Source of the DNA: Niallia circulans
GTDB taxonomy: Bacteria; Bacillota; Bacilli; Bacillales; Cytobacillaceae
Length of the DNA: 64,000 bases
Direction: 5' to 3'
NCBI RefSeq assembly: GCF_007273535.1
Contig: NZ_RIBP01000004.1
Coordinates: 3,510,001 to 3,574,000 of the forward strand
Under the pieces are notes generated by a model that saw only the letters and a list, made by a program, of their open reading frames with translations, made no database searches and was not told the origin of the DNA. Below, piece by piece: positions 46,056-57,483 of the stretch. The position numbers were made by a program, and so were the translations under genes. Position 1 is the first letter of the stretch, and each line of letters starts with the position of its first letter.

Positions 46056-46940
46056 TTAATATTTAGGCTTCCTGTCTTTTATCTCTTGCAGGAAGTCCTT
46101 ATAGTGGTCATAACGGTATTCTTGTATTTCTTGCGCCTCAACCTTTGCCTTAACAGCACATTTCGGCTCAGACAGATGCAAACAGCCTCTGAACTTGCAA
46201 TCCTGGCTCGCCTTTTCAATCTCCGGGAAGCAATAATTCAAATCCTCGAGTTCCATTTCGTCCTCAAACTCTAAGGAGCTAAAACCCGGCGTATCTGCTA
46301 CAAGCGCGTCTCCAACCGATATAAGCTCCACATGGCGGGTTGTATGCTTACCTCTGCCCAAATGGGATGAAATTTCATCTGTTTTCAAGCTTAAATCAGG
46401 ACGGATAGCATTTAATAGCGATGACTTACCAACACCGGACTGGCCAGCAAAAACAGATATTTTTCCATTTAGTTCTGGGAGCAGCGTTTCAATGCCTTGC
46501 TCTGTTTCTGATGAAGTAAGAACAACCTTATAGCCAATTTGCTCATAATAATCCGCAAATTCTCTCATTCTGCTTGCCTTTTCATCAGTTGTTAAATCCA
46601 TCTTTGTGATACAGATGAGCGGATCGATACGGTTGAATTCAACCAATGTCAGAAACCGGTCTAATAATGCTGTACTGAACTCTGGCTCAACACTGGAAAA
46701 CACAAGAATTGCCTGTTCTACATTGGCAATTGGAGGTCTGATTAGTTCATTTTTGCGCTCCTTAACCTCCAATATATAACCATCTGTTTCATTCTCTGCC
46801 TGAAATACCACTTCATCACCGACAAGCGGGGTAATTTTATTTTTACGGAAAACACCCCTGCCTCGGCACTGTGTGATTTCTCCATCGCTTATCACATAAT
46901 AAAAACCGCTTAATGCTTTAATGATTTTGCCTTCTGGCAT
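46056..46940 (-). CDS. rsgA: Ribosome small-subunit GTPase RsgA (CpgA)
   Basis: A 294-residue circularly permuted GTPase for 30S maturation. N-terminal OB domain, then G4 ITKMD (about residues 111-115), then G1 GQSGVGKS (166-173) and G3 DTPGFSSLE. The C-terminal zinc site is CFPEIEKASQDCKFRGCLH plus the later Cys in PKCAVK. It lies 15 bp after prkC; in Bacillus the PrkC/PrpC pair phosphorylates and dephosphorylates this protein. Confidence 0.98.
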   Translation of the reverse strand: MPEGKIIKALSGFYYVISDGEITQCRGRGVFRKNKITPLVGDEVVFQAENETDGYILEVKERKNELIRPPIANVEQAILVFSSVEPEFSTALLDRFLTLVEFNRIDPLICITKMDLTTDEKASRMREFADYYEQIGYKVVLTSSETEQGIETLLPELNGKISVFAGQSGVGKSSLLNAIRPDLSLKTDEISSHLGRGKHTTRHVELISVGDALVADTPGFSSLEFEDEMELEDLNYCFPEIEKASQDCKFRGCLHLSEPKCAVKAKVEAQEIQEYRYDHYKDFLQEIKDRKPKY

Positions 46941-46955
46941 AGATTATAACGCTCC

Positions 46956-48956
46956 TTAACCTGGATATGGCACTTCTTCGTCAATGATGACACTTTGATC
47001 GCGCAGCACGCGATAATATCCTTTTTCCCCTTCAGGGATTTTCAGTGTAATTGTCTTCTTCGTTGTTTCAGTTATCGAAAGGGTCTCAATTGGCTCTGTC
47101 ATATTGTTTTCCAAATCACCAATATATATTTTCACTTCTTGTGCTTGCGGCTGTCCGTCTTCCGTCATTTCAGTCGGTTCAAATGGAATAGTTAGTTCTA
47201 GTGTCACTTCTTTAGGTGGCACTTCTTCCTTACCCTTTGAAAGCACAACAGAAACCTGTGCGCCAACTCGCACATTTGTACCCGCGCTTGGTGACTGGGA
47301 GATAACTTTTCCTTCATCAACAGTATCACTGTATTCTTCCGTAAAAGTTACAGATAAGTCTTGTTCATCAATATAATCATTGACTTCTTTTTTTGTATAA
47401 CCAGCAAGATCAGTTAGCTTAATGAGCTGAGCACCTTTACTGATTGTAAATTCTAATTCAGCATCTTCAGGAACTACTTCATCGCCTTGGTCAAAATTCT
47501 GTTTAAGGATTGTTCCTGATTCCTGCGATTCATCGAATTCCTCTACTTTGCTGATGTTTTTAAATCCTTGCTTTTCGAGCAGGTTCACGACATCTTCATA
47601 TGACTTTCCAATATAATCATCAAGCTCGTATTTTTCTTTCCCTAAGCTTTCATATAAAGTAATTGATGCACCTTTTTTGGCATTGTTCCCGGCTTTTGGT
47701 GCTGTACGAATGATTGTGCCTGCATCCACATCTTCATCATTCATTGTCTTTGTTTCCCCAATTTTAAAACCGGCTGCCTCAAGCTCGGAGATTGCTTCTT
47801 CTGTGGTTGAACCAGTTACATCAGGAACAGCCACTTCATCAGGAATGTACATCGCCGGAAAAACGGTGACGGAAAGAATAGCGAGAATAACTAAGACTAA
47901 AAAGGTAGAAACTAAAGCAATTGTCAGCTTTTTACCTTTCTTTTTCGGCTTTTTTTGCTTTTTGTCTTTGCCTGCTTTCTCTTTCGGCTCCTCTTTAACC
48001 TGTTTTTCTTCCTTCGCTTTTGCATGCACAATTGTTTCATCAAGATTAGGGTAAGTACGGTCATCAGTGATTATCGGGATTGCCTTTGTTGCTTCATCGT
48101 CAATCGGAACATGAAATTTCGGTTCATTTAACCGTTCCGGCTCTAATGCTGTCCGTAAATCCTCTTCCATTTCCTCCATGCTGCTATAGCGGTGAAAAGG
48201 ATCCTTGGCAGTTGCTTTTAAAACGATATTTTCAACACTTTGTGGAACATCGTCATTCCATCTTTTAACACTCGGCGTTTCAGATTGTAGATGCTTCAAG
48301 GCAATCGACACTGCCGACTCTCCTGAAAATGGCAACCTTCCTGTCAGAAGCTCGAACATAACTATTCCAAGTGAATATATGTCCGATTTTTTATTTGCCA
48401 TCCCGCCTCGCGCCTGTTCTGGCGATAAATAATGCACCGAGCCAAGAACAGAATTAGTTTGAGTGATACTTGTGGCACTTAAGGCCATCGCAATGCCAAA
48501 ATCTGTAATTTTAACATGACCATGGTTATCAATTAATATATTATGGGGCTTAATGTCCCTGTGGACAATGTTGTTTTGATGGGCATGAGAAATACCGGAT
48601 GTCAACTGTCTCATGATATCGATGGCAGTTTCAATCTTTACAGGAGAATGTTTTTGTATGTATTGTTTTAAGGTGTCTCCTGCCACATATTCCATGACAA
48701 TATAATAGATGTCTCTCTCTTCTCCAACATCATAAATATTGACAATATTAGGGTGAGCCAGACTTGTCGCAGAATGTGCCTCCCTGTGGAAACGACGGAT
48801 AAATTCTTCATCATTGACAAAATCAAGGCGCAGCATCTTAACCGCAACATCCCGGTCGAGAATCATATCATGGGCAAGATAAACATTGGCCATTCCCCCG
48901 CCACCGATCATATCCATAATCTTATAGCGACCACTTATCCTTTTGCCTATCATCAT
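46956..48956 (-). CDS. prkC: Serine/threonine protein kinase PrkC with PASTA domains
   Basis: A 666-residue membrane kinase. The kinase domain has the Gly loop GGGGMANVYLAHD, Lys40, HRDIKPHN (132-139) and DFG (152-154). A Lys-rich juxtamembrane region is followed by one membrane helix near residues 345-365. Three extracellular PASTA repeats and a final beta-rich domain follow; PASTA domains bind muropeptides, which trigger spore germination in B. subtilis. The ATG overlaps the prpC stop (ATGA). Confidence 0.98.
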   Translation of the reverse strand: MMIGKRISGRYKIMDMIGGGGMANVYLAHDMILDRDVAVKMLRLDFVNDEEFIRRFHREAHSATSLAHPNIVNIYDVGEERDIYYIVMEYVAGDTLKQYIQKHSPVKIETAIDIMRQLTSGISHAHQNNIVHRDIKPHNILIDNHGHVKITDFGIAMALSATSITQTNSVLGSVHYLSPEQARGGMANKKSDIYSLGIVMFELLTGRLPFSGESAVSIALKHLQSETPSVKRWNDDVPQSVENIVLKATAKDPFHRYSSMEEMEEDLRTALEPERLNEPKFHVPIDDEATKAIPIITDDRTYPNLDETIVHAKAKEEKQVKEEPKEKAGKDKKQKKPKKKGKKLTIALVSTFLVLVILAILSVTVFPAMYIPDEVAVPDVTGSTTEEAISELEAAGFKIGETKTMNDEDVDAGTIIRTAPKAGNNAKKGASITLYESLGKEKYELDDYIGKSYEDVVNLLEKQGFKNISKVEEFDESQESGTILKQNFDQGDEVVPEDAELEFTISKGAQLIKLTDLAGYTKKEVNDYIDEQDLSVTFTEEYSDTVDEGKVISQSPSAGTNVRVGAQVSVVLSKGKEEVPPKEVTLELTIPFEPTEMTEDGQPQAQEVKIYIGDLENNMTEPIETLSITETTKKTITLKIPEGEKGYYRVLRDQSVIIDEEVPYPG

Positions 48957-49711
48957 TTTGCTTCACCTGCTTTATCACCGTCAAAAAATTCTAAAATTAT
49001 AACTGTTATATTATCTTCGCCGCCATTTTTGTTGGCTGTTTCAATCAAATAGCTTGCTTTTCTTTCCAAAGTTTCTGGTGCCTGAAGAACCTCTTCTAAT
49101 TCTCCATCTCCCACTTTATTGGACAAGCCGTCAGAACAAATCAGAATGACATCTCCTTGCTCAAATACAATAGTAATCAAGTCGATATTAAGCTGTTCAT
49201 CTGTACCAAGTGCACGCAATACAACATTTTTTCGCGGATGATGCTCTGCATCTTCTTTTGTGATTTGCCCCATTCTCACTAGTTCGTTTACAAGTGAGTG
49301 GTCCTCTGTCAGTTGTTTAAAGCCGTCCTCATTATAAAGATAACAGCGGCTGTCACCGACATGAGCAATCGTTGAAAAACTGTCTGTACTTATAACAGCA
49401 ATAATGGTTGTTCCCATTCCTTCACATTCAGGGTTTTCTTTTGCATGACGCAAAACAATCCTGTTGACCTCAAGGATATTGGATTTTAACCAGCTTTCTG
49501 CCGCATCTGCTGTCGTTACATTTTCAGCATTCTCCCAAAATTCGGCAAGTTTCTCAACAGTAAGACGGCTGGCAACATCACCGGCACGGTGGCCGCCCAT
49601 ACCATCTGCTACGATGGCAAGGCGCTGTCCGGCTTTATTAAAACAAATTGCTCCACTATCTTCATTATGCTGTCTGACTTTCCCTTTATCTGTCATGAAA
49701 ATTTGACTCAA
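48953..49711 (-). CDS. prpC: PP2C-type protein phosphatase PrpC
   Basis: A 252-residue metal-dependent phosphatase that reverses PrkC phosphorylation. PP2C motifs RQHNEDSGAI, VADGMGGHRAGDVAS, AHVGDSRCYLYN, and ICSDGLSNKV are intact. The start is TTG with GAGGTGA 6 bp upstream (MSQIFMTDKGKV); an ATG five codons later lacks a site. Confidence 0.98.
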   Translation of the reverse strand: MSQIFMTDKGKVRQHNEDSGAICFNKAGQRLAIVADGMGGHRAGDVASRLTVEKLAEFWENAENVTTADAAESWLKSNILEVNRIVLRHAKENPECEGMGTTIIAVISTDSFSTIAHVGDSRCYLYNEDGFKQLTEDHSLVNELVRMGQITKEDAEHHPRKNVVLRALGTDEQLNIDLITIVFEQGDVILICSDGLSNKVGDGELEEVLQAPETLERKASYLIETANKNGGEDNITVIILEFFDGDKAGEAK

Positions 49712-49717
49712 AAGTTA

Positions 49718-50809
49718 TCACCTCGTCTCTTCTTGTCTCTCCTTCGCGCGAAGCTGGCCGCAAGCAGCATCAATGTCAGAACCTTGTTCTCTGCGGATCG
49801 TTACATTAACACCGCGGTCTTTTAACGTTTGTTCAAATAGGAAGATTTGATCTCTAGGTGTACGTACATAATCGCGTTCTGGAACATAGTTAACAGGTAT
49901 AAGGTTTACGTGACATTTAACCCCTTTTACAAGTTTAGCCAATTCTTCCGCATGTTCTACCTGATCATTGACATTTCCGAATAAACCATATTCAAAACTT
50001 ACTCTTCGTCCTGTTTTGTTGATGTAATAACGGATGGCATCCATCAGTTCAGGCAGCTTATATGCGCGGTTAATCGGCATTAATCTGCTTCTTATCTCCG
50101 TGTTTGGCGCATGTAGAGATACGGCAAAGTTTATTTGCATGTTTTGGTCTGCAAATTCATAAATCTTTGGAATAATACCGCTCGTTGAAACAGTAATATG
50201 TCTAGCTCCAATGTTAAGCGCCTTATCATGATTAATAATTTTCAAGAAGCTAAGCATACTGTTGAAATTATCAAATGGCTCACCAATTCCCATAATTACA
50301 ACAGAGCTAACACGCTCATCCAATTTATCAAGGGCTTGTTGTACTTTTACTACCTGTGCCACAATTTCTCCTGCTTCTAGGTTTCTTTTAAGTCCACCAA
50401 GGGTAGAAGCACAGAAAGTACAGCCGATACGGCAGCCAACTTGCGTCGTTACACATACAGAATTGCCATAATCATGTCTCATTAAAACCGTTTCAATCGA
50501 ATATCCATCATGAAGTTCGAAAAGGAACTTAATTGTTCCATCATTTGATGTTTGTTCGATAATCGTTTTTAATGTTGTGATTGTGAAGTTTTCTTCTAAA
50601 AGCGTACGCAGATTTTTAGACAGATTGGACATATCTTCAAATGTTGTTACCCTTTTTTTGTAAAGCCACTCAAAAATCTGTTCTCCTCTAAACGCTTTTT
50701 CATTGTTATCTTTTAACCATTCTTTTAACTCGTCCAATTGCAAAGAGTAGATGGATGGGATTGTTGGTTCTGCTTCTTGTTTTCTTCTAGTTGATTTAAC
50801 TTGTTCCAT
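49718..50809 (-). CDS. rlmN: 23S rRNA/tRNA A2503/A37 C2-methyltransferase RlmN
   Basis: A 363-residue radical-SAM enzyme. The cluster motif is C126xxxC130xxC133 (CRIGCTFC). The two reactive cysteines are Cys119 and about Cys350 ([10 protein letters not shown]). It begins directly after rsmB and ends 6 bp before the prpC start codon. Confidence 0.98.
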   Translation of the reverse strand: MEQVKSTRRKQEAEPTIPSIYSLQLDELKEWLKDNNEKAFRGEQIFEWLYKKRVTTFEDMSNLSKNLRTLLEENFTITTLKTIIEQTSNDGTIKFLFELHDGYSIETVLMRHDYGNSVCVTTQVGCRIGCTFCASTLGGLKRNLEAGEIVAQVVKVQQALDKLDERVSSVVIMGIGEPFDNFNSMLSFLKIINHDKALNIGARHITVSTSGIIPKIYEFADQNMQINFAVSLHAPNTEIRSRLMPINRAYKLPELMDAIRYYINKTGRRVSFEYGLFGNVNDQVEHAEELAKLVKGVKCHVNLIPVNYVPERDYVRTPRDQIFLFEQTLKDRGVNVTIRREQGSDIDAACGQLRAKERQEETR

Positions 50810-52162
50810 TTATTGCACCTTCTTTCTTAATGCCGCAATATAAAAGCCATCAGAGCCAAAATATTGTGGTAATACCTGGAGCTCATGCCCGTTTGCATAC
50901 TTCTGTACAGACTCAGGCAATCGCTCCACTAAAGTTGTATCTTTTTCAAACTGATCATTATTCTTTAAAAATTGTTCTATTACTGCTTCATTTTCCTTTG
51001 CATCAACCGTACATGTGCTGTAAACGAATGTTCCGCCTTTTTTCAACAAAGGCGATAATGATTCGAGCAGCTGCAGCTGAATTGTGTGAAGACGACTTAC
51101 ATCCTCTTCTTTCTTCGCATACTTAATATCAGGCTTCCTTCTCATTACCCCAAATCCAGAGCAAGGAGCGTCAAGCAGAATTCGATCGAAGGACTCAGGC
51201 TCTAACACTTCTGGAAGACGGCGACTATCCATCGCTTTTGTGCTGATATTATCAAGCTGTAATCTATTCGCATTTTGCTGGATAAGCTTCACTTTATGCT
51301 CATGCAAATCAACAGATAACACATTGCCTCCATTCGTTAATTTCTCGGCAATATGTGTTGATTTTCCTCCTGGTGCAGCACAGGCATCCAAGACTGTTTC
51401 TTTACCGTCAATTTTCAGGGCATATGCAACAATCATTGAGCTTTCATCTTGTATTGTCAGTAAGCCTTCTTTGAAAGAATCAGAATTAGCAAGATTCCCT
51501 TTTAGGCCTTGAATGCCTTCAGGAATAATATCACTTGCTGTGACTTGATAACCTTCCTGCTCTAGTCTTTGTAAACACTCAGCAACAGTGGTTCTTGTTG
51601 TATTAACCCTTGCTGTTTGAACGGGAGCTGTTAAATTAATTTCACACATTTTTTTTGTTTCTTCATAACCAAGCTGGTCAATCCAGCGCTTCACAAGCCA
51701 TAGTGGATGGCTCAATTCAACAGACAGTCTTTCTGCCGGATCTTTGATACTTTCAAATGAAGGCAGTTTATTCCGCTGAATGTTGCGTAATACACCATTA
51801 ACAAGGCCTGCTATCCCTTTATGGCCACGCCTTTTAGCAATTTCGACTGCCTCATTAATAGCAGCATGGTCTGGAATTCGATCTAAGAAAACAAGTTGAT
51901 AAAGTGTCATTTGCAACAGTGAAATGACCCAGCTTTCGATTTTTTTCCTGTTAGTCAAGAAACCATCTAAATAAAAGTCCAATGTCATTTTTCGCTGCAG
52001 TGTTCCATAAACGATTTCTGTCAGAAGGCCGATATCCTTCTGGGGGATTTCATTTTTTTTAATGCTGCTGTTTAACAGCAGATTACTGTATGCCTGGTTG
52101 CTGTTTATGCTTTCTAAAATTTCTAGCGCTGCTTCCCGGACATTTTGCTTCTTAGTTTTCAT
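50810..52162 (-). CDS. rsmB: 16S rRNA m5C967 methyltransferase RsmB
   Basis: A 450-residue Fmu/Sun protein. The N-terminal NusB-like RNA-binding domain covers about residues 1-140. The catalytic domain has [16 protein letters not shown] for AdoMet binding, [19 protein letters not shown] and the second cysteine in [12 protein letters not shown]. The ATG follows AGGAG at 6-7 bp and overlaps fmt by 11 bp; a TTG two codons earlier is too close. Confidence 0.97.
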   Translation of the reverse strand: MKTKKQNVREAALEILESINSNQAYSNLLLNSSIKKNEIPQKDIGLLTEIVYGTLQRKMTLDFYLDGFLTNRKKIESWVISLLQMTLYQLVFLDRIPDHAAINEAVEIAKRRGHKGIAGLVNGVLRNIQRNKLPSFESIKDPAERLSVELSHPLWLVKRWIDQLGYEETKKMCEINLTAPVQTARVNTTRTTVAECLQRLEQEGYQVTASDIIPEGIQGLKGNLANSDSFKEGLLTIQDESSMIVAYALKIDGKETVLDACAAPGGKSTHIAEKLTNGGNVLSVDLHEHKVKLIQQNANRLQLDNISTKAMDSRRLPEVLEPESFDRILLDAPCSGFGVMRRKPDIKYAKKEEDVSRLHTIQLQLLESLSPLLKKGGTFVYSTCTVDAKENEAVIEQFLKNNDQFEKDTTLVERLPESVQKYANGHELQVLPQYFGSDGFYIAALRKKVQ

Positions 52163-53108
52163 TTGCAACTCCTAATATATCATTAACAGCCATTTTCGAG
52201 CCTGCTCCTCTAAGGAAAACATCAGCTGTCATTTTTTTCTTACCTGATGGCTGAAGCTCGGTAATCTTAATGAATGAGCCGCTTCCCGTTGCAACAACTG
52301 GGCCGTCCTCCTCCACGCTAATTATTGTACCTGGAGCTGCTTCAGCTTGTCTGTTCACCTTTTTTGCTTTCCATACTTTCATCGGTTTGCTTTCATATTC
52401 TGTAAAGGCTACTGGCCATGGATTCATCCCGCGAATTTGGTTATAAATTTGCTCACCTGATGCCGACCAGTCGATTTTTTCGTCTGCTCTTTTTATATTT
52501 GGTGCAAAAGTAGCCTCCTCATCAACTTGAGGGATTGGTGTTAACTCACCAGCAATCAGCTTTGGCAATGTTTGCGACAGAAGCTCACTGCCTATTTCGC
52601 TTAATTTATCGTGCAATGTACCAACAGTATCCTCTTCCTCTATCACTACCTCAGCAACTGTCAGAATATCTCCTGCATCAAGTTTTTCCGCCATATACAT
52701 AATTGTAATGCCTGTTTTTTCTTTGCCTTGAATGATGCTGTAATGAATTGGTGCACCGCCTCTTAGCTCAGGCAGCAGGGAGGCATGAACATTTATACAG
52801 CCAAGCCTTGGTGCATCAAGAAGTTCCTTTGGCAGAATTTGACCAAATGCAGCAGTTACGATTAAATCTGGCTGCAAGGCGATAATTTGACCCAATTCCT
52901 CTGATTGGCGAATTTTCTCTGGCTGATACACTGGAATACCGTGCTTTAATGCTTCTACTTTAACAGGTGGAGGTGTGAGCACCTTTTTTCTTCCGACAGG
53001 GCGGTCTGGCTGTGTCACAACGGCAATAACTTCGTAGCCATCCTCTAATATTCGCTGCAAGACTGGAACAGAAAAATCAGGTGTTCCCATAAATACTATT
53101 TTCGTCAT
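52152..53108 (-). CDS. fmt: Methionyl-tRNA formyltransferase
   Basis: A 318-residue enzyme that formylates initiator Met-tRNA with 10-formyl-THF. It begins [20 protein letters not shown]. It has [21 protein letters not shown], the Asn-His-Asp type catalytic region, and a C-terminal tRNA-binding domain. The ATG overlaps the def stop (ATGA), so deformylase and formyltransferase are coupled. Confidence 0.99.
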   Translation of the reverse strand: MTKIVFMGTPDFSVPVLQRILEDGYEVIAVVTQPDRPVGRKKVLTPPPVKVEALKHGIPVYQPEKIRQSEELGQIIALQPDLIVTAAFGQILPKELLDAPRLGCINVHASLLPELRGGAPIHYSIIQGKEKTGITIMYMAEKLDAGDILTVAEVVIEEEDTVGTLHDKLSEIGSELLSQTLPKLIAGELTPIPQVDEEATFAPNIKRADEKIDWSASGEQIYNQIRGMNPWPVAFTEYESKPMKVWKAKKVNRQAEAAPGTIISVEEDGPVVATGSGSFIKITELQPSGKKKMTADVFLRGAGSKMAVNDILGVANEN

Positions 53109-53590
53109 TGGCTCTCCACCTCTTCAAGTTCGTCTTCTTCTAAATAACGAGTTACTTTTGATGTAAACAAAACCCCGTCCAAATGATCCATCTCGTGAAG
53201 GATTGCTCTTGCCATAAAATCCTCTGCTTCGATTGTAAACATTTTCCCTCTGCGGTTTTGTGCTTGAACTTTAACTGTATATGGTCTGCTTACTTCCCCG
53301 AAAAGTCCTGGAAAACTCAAGCACCCTTCTGGGCCTGTCTGCTCTCCCGCGTTTGATAATAAAACAGGATTAATAAGCTCAATTGTCCCAGAGCCATCAT
53401 CAATATCAACAACCGCAATCCGTTTGCTAATACCGATTTGTGGTGCTGCAAGCCCAACTCCGTCAAATTCTATCATTGTATCATACATATCATCTAATAA
53501 TTTCGCTAATTTCTTATCAAAAACTGTCACTTCTTCGCATGGTTGTTCTAAAACCGGATCTGGTGACAGTACTATTTTTCTTACAGACAC
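53105..53590 (-). CDS. def: Peptide deformylase
   Basis: A 161-residue metallohydrolase that removes the N-formyl group from new proteins. Motifs [18 protein letters not shown] and HEMDHLDG carry the catalytic residues and metal ligands. The frame opens 9 codons upstream at a start without a site, but the GTG chosen has GGAGG 7 bp before it and gives the usual length. Confidence 0.98.
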   Translation of the reverse strand: MSVRKIVLSPDPVLEQPCEEVTVFDKKLAKLLDDMYDTMIEFDGVGLAAPQIGISKRIAVVDIDDGSGTIELINPVLLSNAGEQTGPEGCLSFPGLFGEVSRPYTVKVQAQNRRGKMFTIEAEDFMARAILHEMDHLDGVLFTSKVTRYLEEDELEEVESQ

Positions 53591-53677
53591 TGCATTTCCT
53601 CCAAACATTGTTAACAATAACTAATAATATTTTATATAAACTTCCTCTTTAAAGAAGATTTTCAATGGAAACTCACG

Positions 53678-56092
53678 CTACATTAGTATATAAGGATTAA
53701 CATCAATCGAAATTTGTAAACCATTTGAACTAATTTCACCTTGATAATGGTCTAAAATTGACTTTAGTACTTCTTTTAAGTTTGGTTCCTGTTTGTATTT
53801 TATCAGACACTGGTACCGATATCTATTTTTTATTCTGGAAATAGGGGAAGCAACTGGTCCTAAAACCACCGTTTTTGGAGAAAGCTTATGCCTTACAACC
53901 TTTGTGATTTGCTCTGTTACAGCAACTGTCTTCATCAGTTCCTCATGGCTGACGGTTATGAGAGTTATAAAATAGTAAGGAGGATAGGAGTGGTTTCTTC
54001 TTATCATCATCTCACTTTGATAAAAACGGTCGTAATCCTGCAGACTTGCCAATTCAATGCTGTAATGCTCTGGCGTGTATGTCTGAAAAATCACCTCACC
54101 AGTCAATTCATGCCTGCCAGCCCGTCCGCTTACTTGGGTTAAAAGCTGAAATGTTTTTTCAGATGACCGGAAATCAGGTAAATGAAGCATGGTATCTGCT
54201 GAAAGCACACCAACTAGAGTGATTCTAGGGAAGTCCAACCCTTTTGCAATCATTTGTGTGCCAAGCAATATGTCGGCGTTTCCGTCTTGAAACTCTTTGA
54301 GCAGCTTTTCGTGTGAGCCCTTGCGGCTAGTCGTATCAACATCCATGCGAATAACTTTTGCTTCTGGAAGGACTTTCGTAAGCTCTTCCTCCACCTTTTG
54401 CGTTCCTGTACCGAAATAGCGGATATGCTCACTATTGCATTCTGGACACTGCAGCGGTGTCTGGTCCTCATATCCACAGTAATGGCATTTCATTTGGTTG
54501 CTATAACGATGGTATGTCAGGCTAATGTCACAATGTGGACATTTTACCACATAACCACAATCACGACACATGACAAAAGAAGAATGTCCGCGTTTATTCA
54601 AGAATAACACCGTTTGCTCTTGTTTCTCGATCCGATCCTTCAGTTTTTCAAGGAGGACTCTTGAGAACATGGAGCGATTTCCTTCTTTAAGCTCATCTCG
54701 CATATCGACGATTTCCACTTCCGGCAATGGTCTGTTATTCATTCTGCTTGGAAGGGACAATAACGTATAAACTCCCTTATGCGCCCTTGCAAAGCTTTCA
54801 AGGGCAGGTGTTGCACTTCCAAGGACAACCGGACAGTTATGAATTTTTCCTCTTTCAATGGCTGCATCTCTTGCATGATATCTTGGATTTTCCTCTTGTT
54901 TATATGTCATCTCGTGCTCCTCATCAATGATGATGATTCCAAGATTTTCAAATGGAGCAAATATAGCCGATCTGGCACCAACTACTACCTTCACTTCTTT
55001 GCGCTGAATTTTTCTCCATTCGTCATATTTTTCTCCGACAGATAAACCACTGTGCAGGACAGCTACCTGATCTCCAAAGCGACCTTTAAACCTGTTTACC
55101 ATTTGGGGAGTTAACGCAATTTCCGGAACTAAAACAATTGCTTCTTCGCCTTTTTCGAGCACGTTTTGGATGGACTGCAGGTACACCTCTGTTTTACCAC
55201 TACCTGTTACGCCGTATAGTAGAAAAACTTCATGCTTCTCATTTCTAATGGCTGCATGAATGGGAGCAATCGCTGTAGATTGTTCACCTGTCAACGGCAG
55301 CGGTTCTGTTTTGGCAAACTGTCTCTGTTCATATGGGTCACGGTATATCTCAAGATTTTTTTCAGCAAGAACCTGCCTTTCCACAAGGCCTTTAATGGCA
55401 GAGCTTGAAATATTCAAGCTTTCAAGCAATTGCCTTTGTTCAATCGGTTCCCTGTTATGGACAAAATACTCAATCACCTGTTTTTGCTTACTTGCTTGTT
55501 TGGTCAGTGACTCAGCATAGCTCAGCATTTCCTTTGCACTCATTAGCGGAATTATATGCTTTGTTTTTTTCTTTTTCCCTTTTGATTGAACTTCATAATG
55601 GACTTCTACAACGCCATCTTTCACCAGCTTTTGAATGGTATGAATAGAAGCAAGCTTAACCGCCTCATCCCATTGTACCGATCGCTCACTAGCAAAAAGC
55701 TGCTTTAGCCCATCTGGCAGCATGAAGTTAGCATTCTCGCTAACAAGCTTAAGCTTTCGTTCATATTTGGCCTTTAATGCAGGCGGCAGCATTGCTTGAT
55801 AGGCAGAGATTTTATAGCATAATGTCGTTTTAGAAAGCCAATCTCCAAGTAGTAGCAGCTCTTCATTTAATACAGGTACAACATCCATCGGTTCACTGAC
55901 TTTTTTTAAAGATTTAAAAGATGACGTTGCCCCGACAGATTCTACAAAGCCTTGCACCTTCCGCGGTCCGAACGGGACAATAACGCGCATTCCCGGTTGA
56001 ATGACTTCTTCTAAATGCTCTGGTATTAAGTAGTCGAATGGCCTGTCCGTTTGCTTTGCAGGTACGTCCACAATTACCTTTGCAACACTCAT
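53678..56092 (-). CDS. priA: Primosomal replication-restart helicase PriA
   Basis: An 804-residue 3'-5' helicase. The N-terminal DNA-binding domain (VIVDVPAKQTDRPFDYLIP) is followed by Walker A GVTGSGKTEVYLQ, DEEH in IIIDEEHEMTYK, and TPALESF. Two zinc sites follow: CRDCGYVVKCPHC and CHYCGYEDQTPLQCPEC. The last part has QVSGRAGR. The ATG overlaps the coaBC stop (ATGA). Confidence 0.99.
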   Translation of the reverse strand: MSVAKVIVDVPAKQTDRPFDYLIPEHLEEVIQPGMRVIVPFGPRKVQGFVESVGATSSFKSLKKVSEPMDVVPVLNEELLLLGDWLSKTTLCYKISAYQAMLPPALKAKYERKLKLVSENANFMLPDGLKQLFASERSVQWDEAVKLASIHTIQKLVKDGVVEVHYEVQSKGKKKKTKHIIPLMSAKEMLSYAESLTKQASKQKQVIEYFVHNREPIEQRQLLESLNISSSAIKGLVERQVLAEKNLEIYRDPYEQRQFAKTEPLPLTGEQSTAIAPIHAAIRNEKHEVFLLYGVTGSGKTEVYLQSIQNVLEKGEEAIVLVPEIALTPQMVNRFKGRFGDQVAVLHSGLSVGEKYDEWRKIQRKEVKVVVGARSAIFAPFENLGIIIIDEEHEMTYKQEENPRYHARDAAIERGKIHNCPVVLGSATPALESFARAHKGVYTLLSLPSRMNNRPLPEVEIVDMRDELKEGNRSMFSRVLLEKLKDRIEKQEQTVLFLNKRGHSSFVMCRDCGYVVKCPHCDISLTYHRYSNQMKCHYCGYEDQTPLQCPECNSEHIRYFGTGTQKVEEELTKVLPEAKVIRMDVDTTSRKGSHEKLLKEFQDGNADILLGTQMIAKGLDFPRITLVGVLSADTMLHLPDFRSSEKTFQLLTQVSGRAGRHELTGEVIFQTYTPEHYSIELASLQDYDRFYQSEMMIRRNHSYPPYYFITLITVSHEELMKTVAVTEQITKVVRHKLSPKTVVLGPVASPISRIKNRYRYQCLIKYKQEPNLKEVLKSILDHYQGEISSNGLQISIDVNPYILM

Positions 56093-57294
56093 ACCTCATT
56101 TTCCTTCAATAAATAAGCTTGCTCAAGGATTTTTTCTGCTACTTCATCCTTCGTCATAAGCGGCAGCTCTACTTTTTTGCCATCGCGTTTAAAGATTGTC
56201 ACAATATTTGTATCTGTGCCAAACCCTGCTCCGTCAGCACTGATATTGTTAGCGACAATCATATCGGCATTTTTTCGTTTTAGCTTGTCTTGCGCATACT
56301 TATCAATATCTTTAGTTTCAGCAGCAAAACCAACCAGAATTTGCTTTGTCTTGTGCTTGCCTAATTCCATCAAAATATCTTTTGTTCTAGTAAATGCAAT
56401 TGTTTCTGCTCCATCCGTCTTTTTCACTTTATGCTCATGTGTCAAAACTGGCTTATAGTCGCTCACAGCTGCTGTTTTCACAATAATATCGGCAGCACTG
56501 CTGAATTGCATTACCTTTTCATACATTTGCTCAGCACTTTCCACACGGAATACTTCCGCTTCTTTCGGTGGTGTCAAATGTGTTGGACCTGTAACAAGAA
56601 TAACTCTTGCTCCCATTTTGGCTGCTTGCTTTGCAACACTATAGCCCATTTTCCCTGTAGAATGATTGGATACAAAGCGTACAGGATCTATTTTCTCTCT
56701 TGTCGGTCCTGCTGTCACTAATACTGTTTTCCCTTCAAGCAGCTTCTTTTCTCCTCTGAAATGGGCTTCCATATGCTCGATGATTATTTCAGGCTCCTCT
56801 AGTCTGCCTTTTCCAACATAGCCACATGCTAAATAGCCTTCTCCCGGATTAATGAAGCGGTACCCGTAGTCATATAATACGGATATGTTTTTTTGAACAG
56901 CTGGATGGTCATACATATGCACATTCATGGCCGGGGCAATCCAAACATCAGCGGTTGCCGCAAGCAAGGTAGTTGAAATCATATTATCTGCGATGCCGTT
57001 CGCCAATTTCCCAATAATATTAGCAGTCGCAGGTCCCACCAAAATTAAATCAGCCCAGTCAGCAAGATCAATATGTGCAATTACTTTTGGATCCTTTTCA
57101 TCAAAAGTATCTGTATATACCTCGTTCTTCGACAGCGCCTTAAATGTGAGCGGGGAGACAAATTGCATAGCTGATTCAGACATAATAACCTTAACATCAG
57201 CGCCTTTTTGGGTCAGCTTGCTAGTTAATGCACACATCTTATAAACAGCAATTCCACCTGTCACACATAATAGAATCTTTTTCCCTTCTAACAA
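56089..57294 (-). CDS. coaBC: Bifunctional phosphopantothenoylcysteine synthetase/decarboxylase CoaBC
   Basis: A 401-residue two-domain enzyme of coenzyme A synthesis. The N-terminal flavin decarboxylase has VTGGIAVYK, PAMNVHMYDHP and ACGYVGKGRLEEP. The C-terminal synthetase has VTAGPTREKIDPVRFVSNHSTGKMG. The frame opens 21 codons upstream, but those residues are atypical. The TTG chosen gives MLEGKKILLCVTGG, matches homologues, and has AAGTGG 7 bp upstream. Confidence 0.95.
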   Translation of the reverse strand: MLEGKKILLCVTGGIAVYKMCALTSKLTQKGADVKVIMSESAMQFVSPLTFKALSKNEVYTDTFDEKDPKVIAHIDLADWADLILVGPATANIIGKLANGIADNMISTTLLAATADVWIAPAMNVHMYDHPAVQKNISVLYDYGYRFINPGEGYLACGYVGKGRLEEPEIIIEHMEAHFRGEKKLLEGKTVLVTAGPTREKIDPVRFVSNHSTGKMGYSVAKQAAKMGARVILVTGPTHLTPPKEAEVFRVESAEQMYEKVMQFSSAADIIVKTAAVSDYKPVLTHEHKVKKTDGAETIAFTRTKDILMELGKHKTKQILVGFAAETKDIDKYAQDKLKRKNADMIVANNISADGAGFGTDTNIVTIFKRDGKKVELPLMTKDEVAEKILEQAYLLKENEV

Positions 57295-57397
57295 TTTGCA
57301 TCCACTTCTTTCTCTCTTTAGTACTCTTATTATGCAAGAAAACAAAAGAATTTTCACCTTGAGAAACTTAAGATTAATAATGCTTATTCATCCCATG

Positions 57398-57431
57398 AAA
57401 AAAGACCGATCTGTTGAGATCCAGTCTTTTC
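57398..57431 (-). terminator. Terminator of the yicC-remA-gmk-rpoZ group
   Basis: AAAAGAC(T)GGATCT / AGATC(G)GTCTTTTTT hairpin with a CAAC loop and T-run on the minus strand, 53 bp past the rpoZ stop. Confidence 0.7.
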
Positions 57432-57483
57432 TCTTGTAAATATTCACTCTTGTATGTGAACCAATTAAGCCTTCAAGTAAATA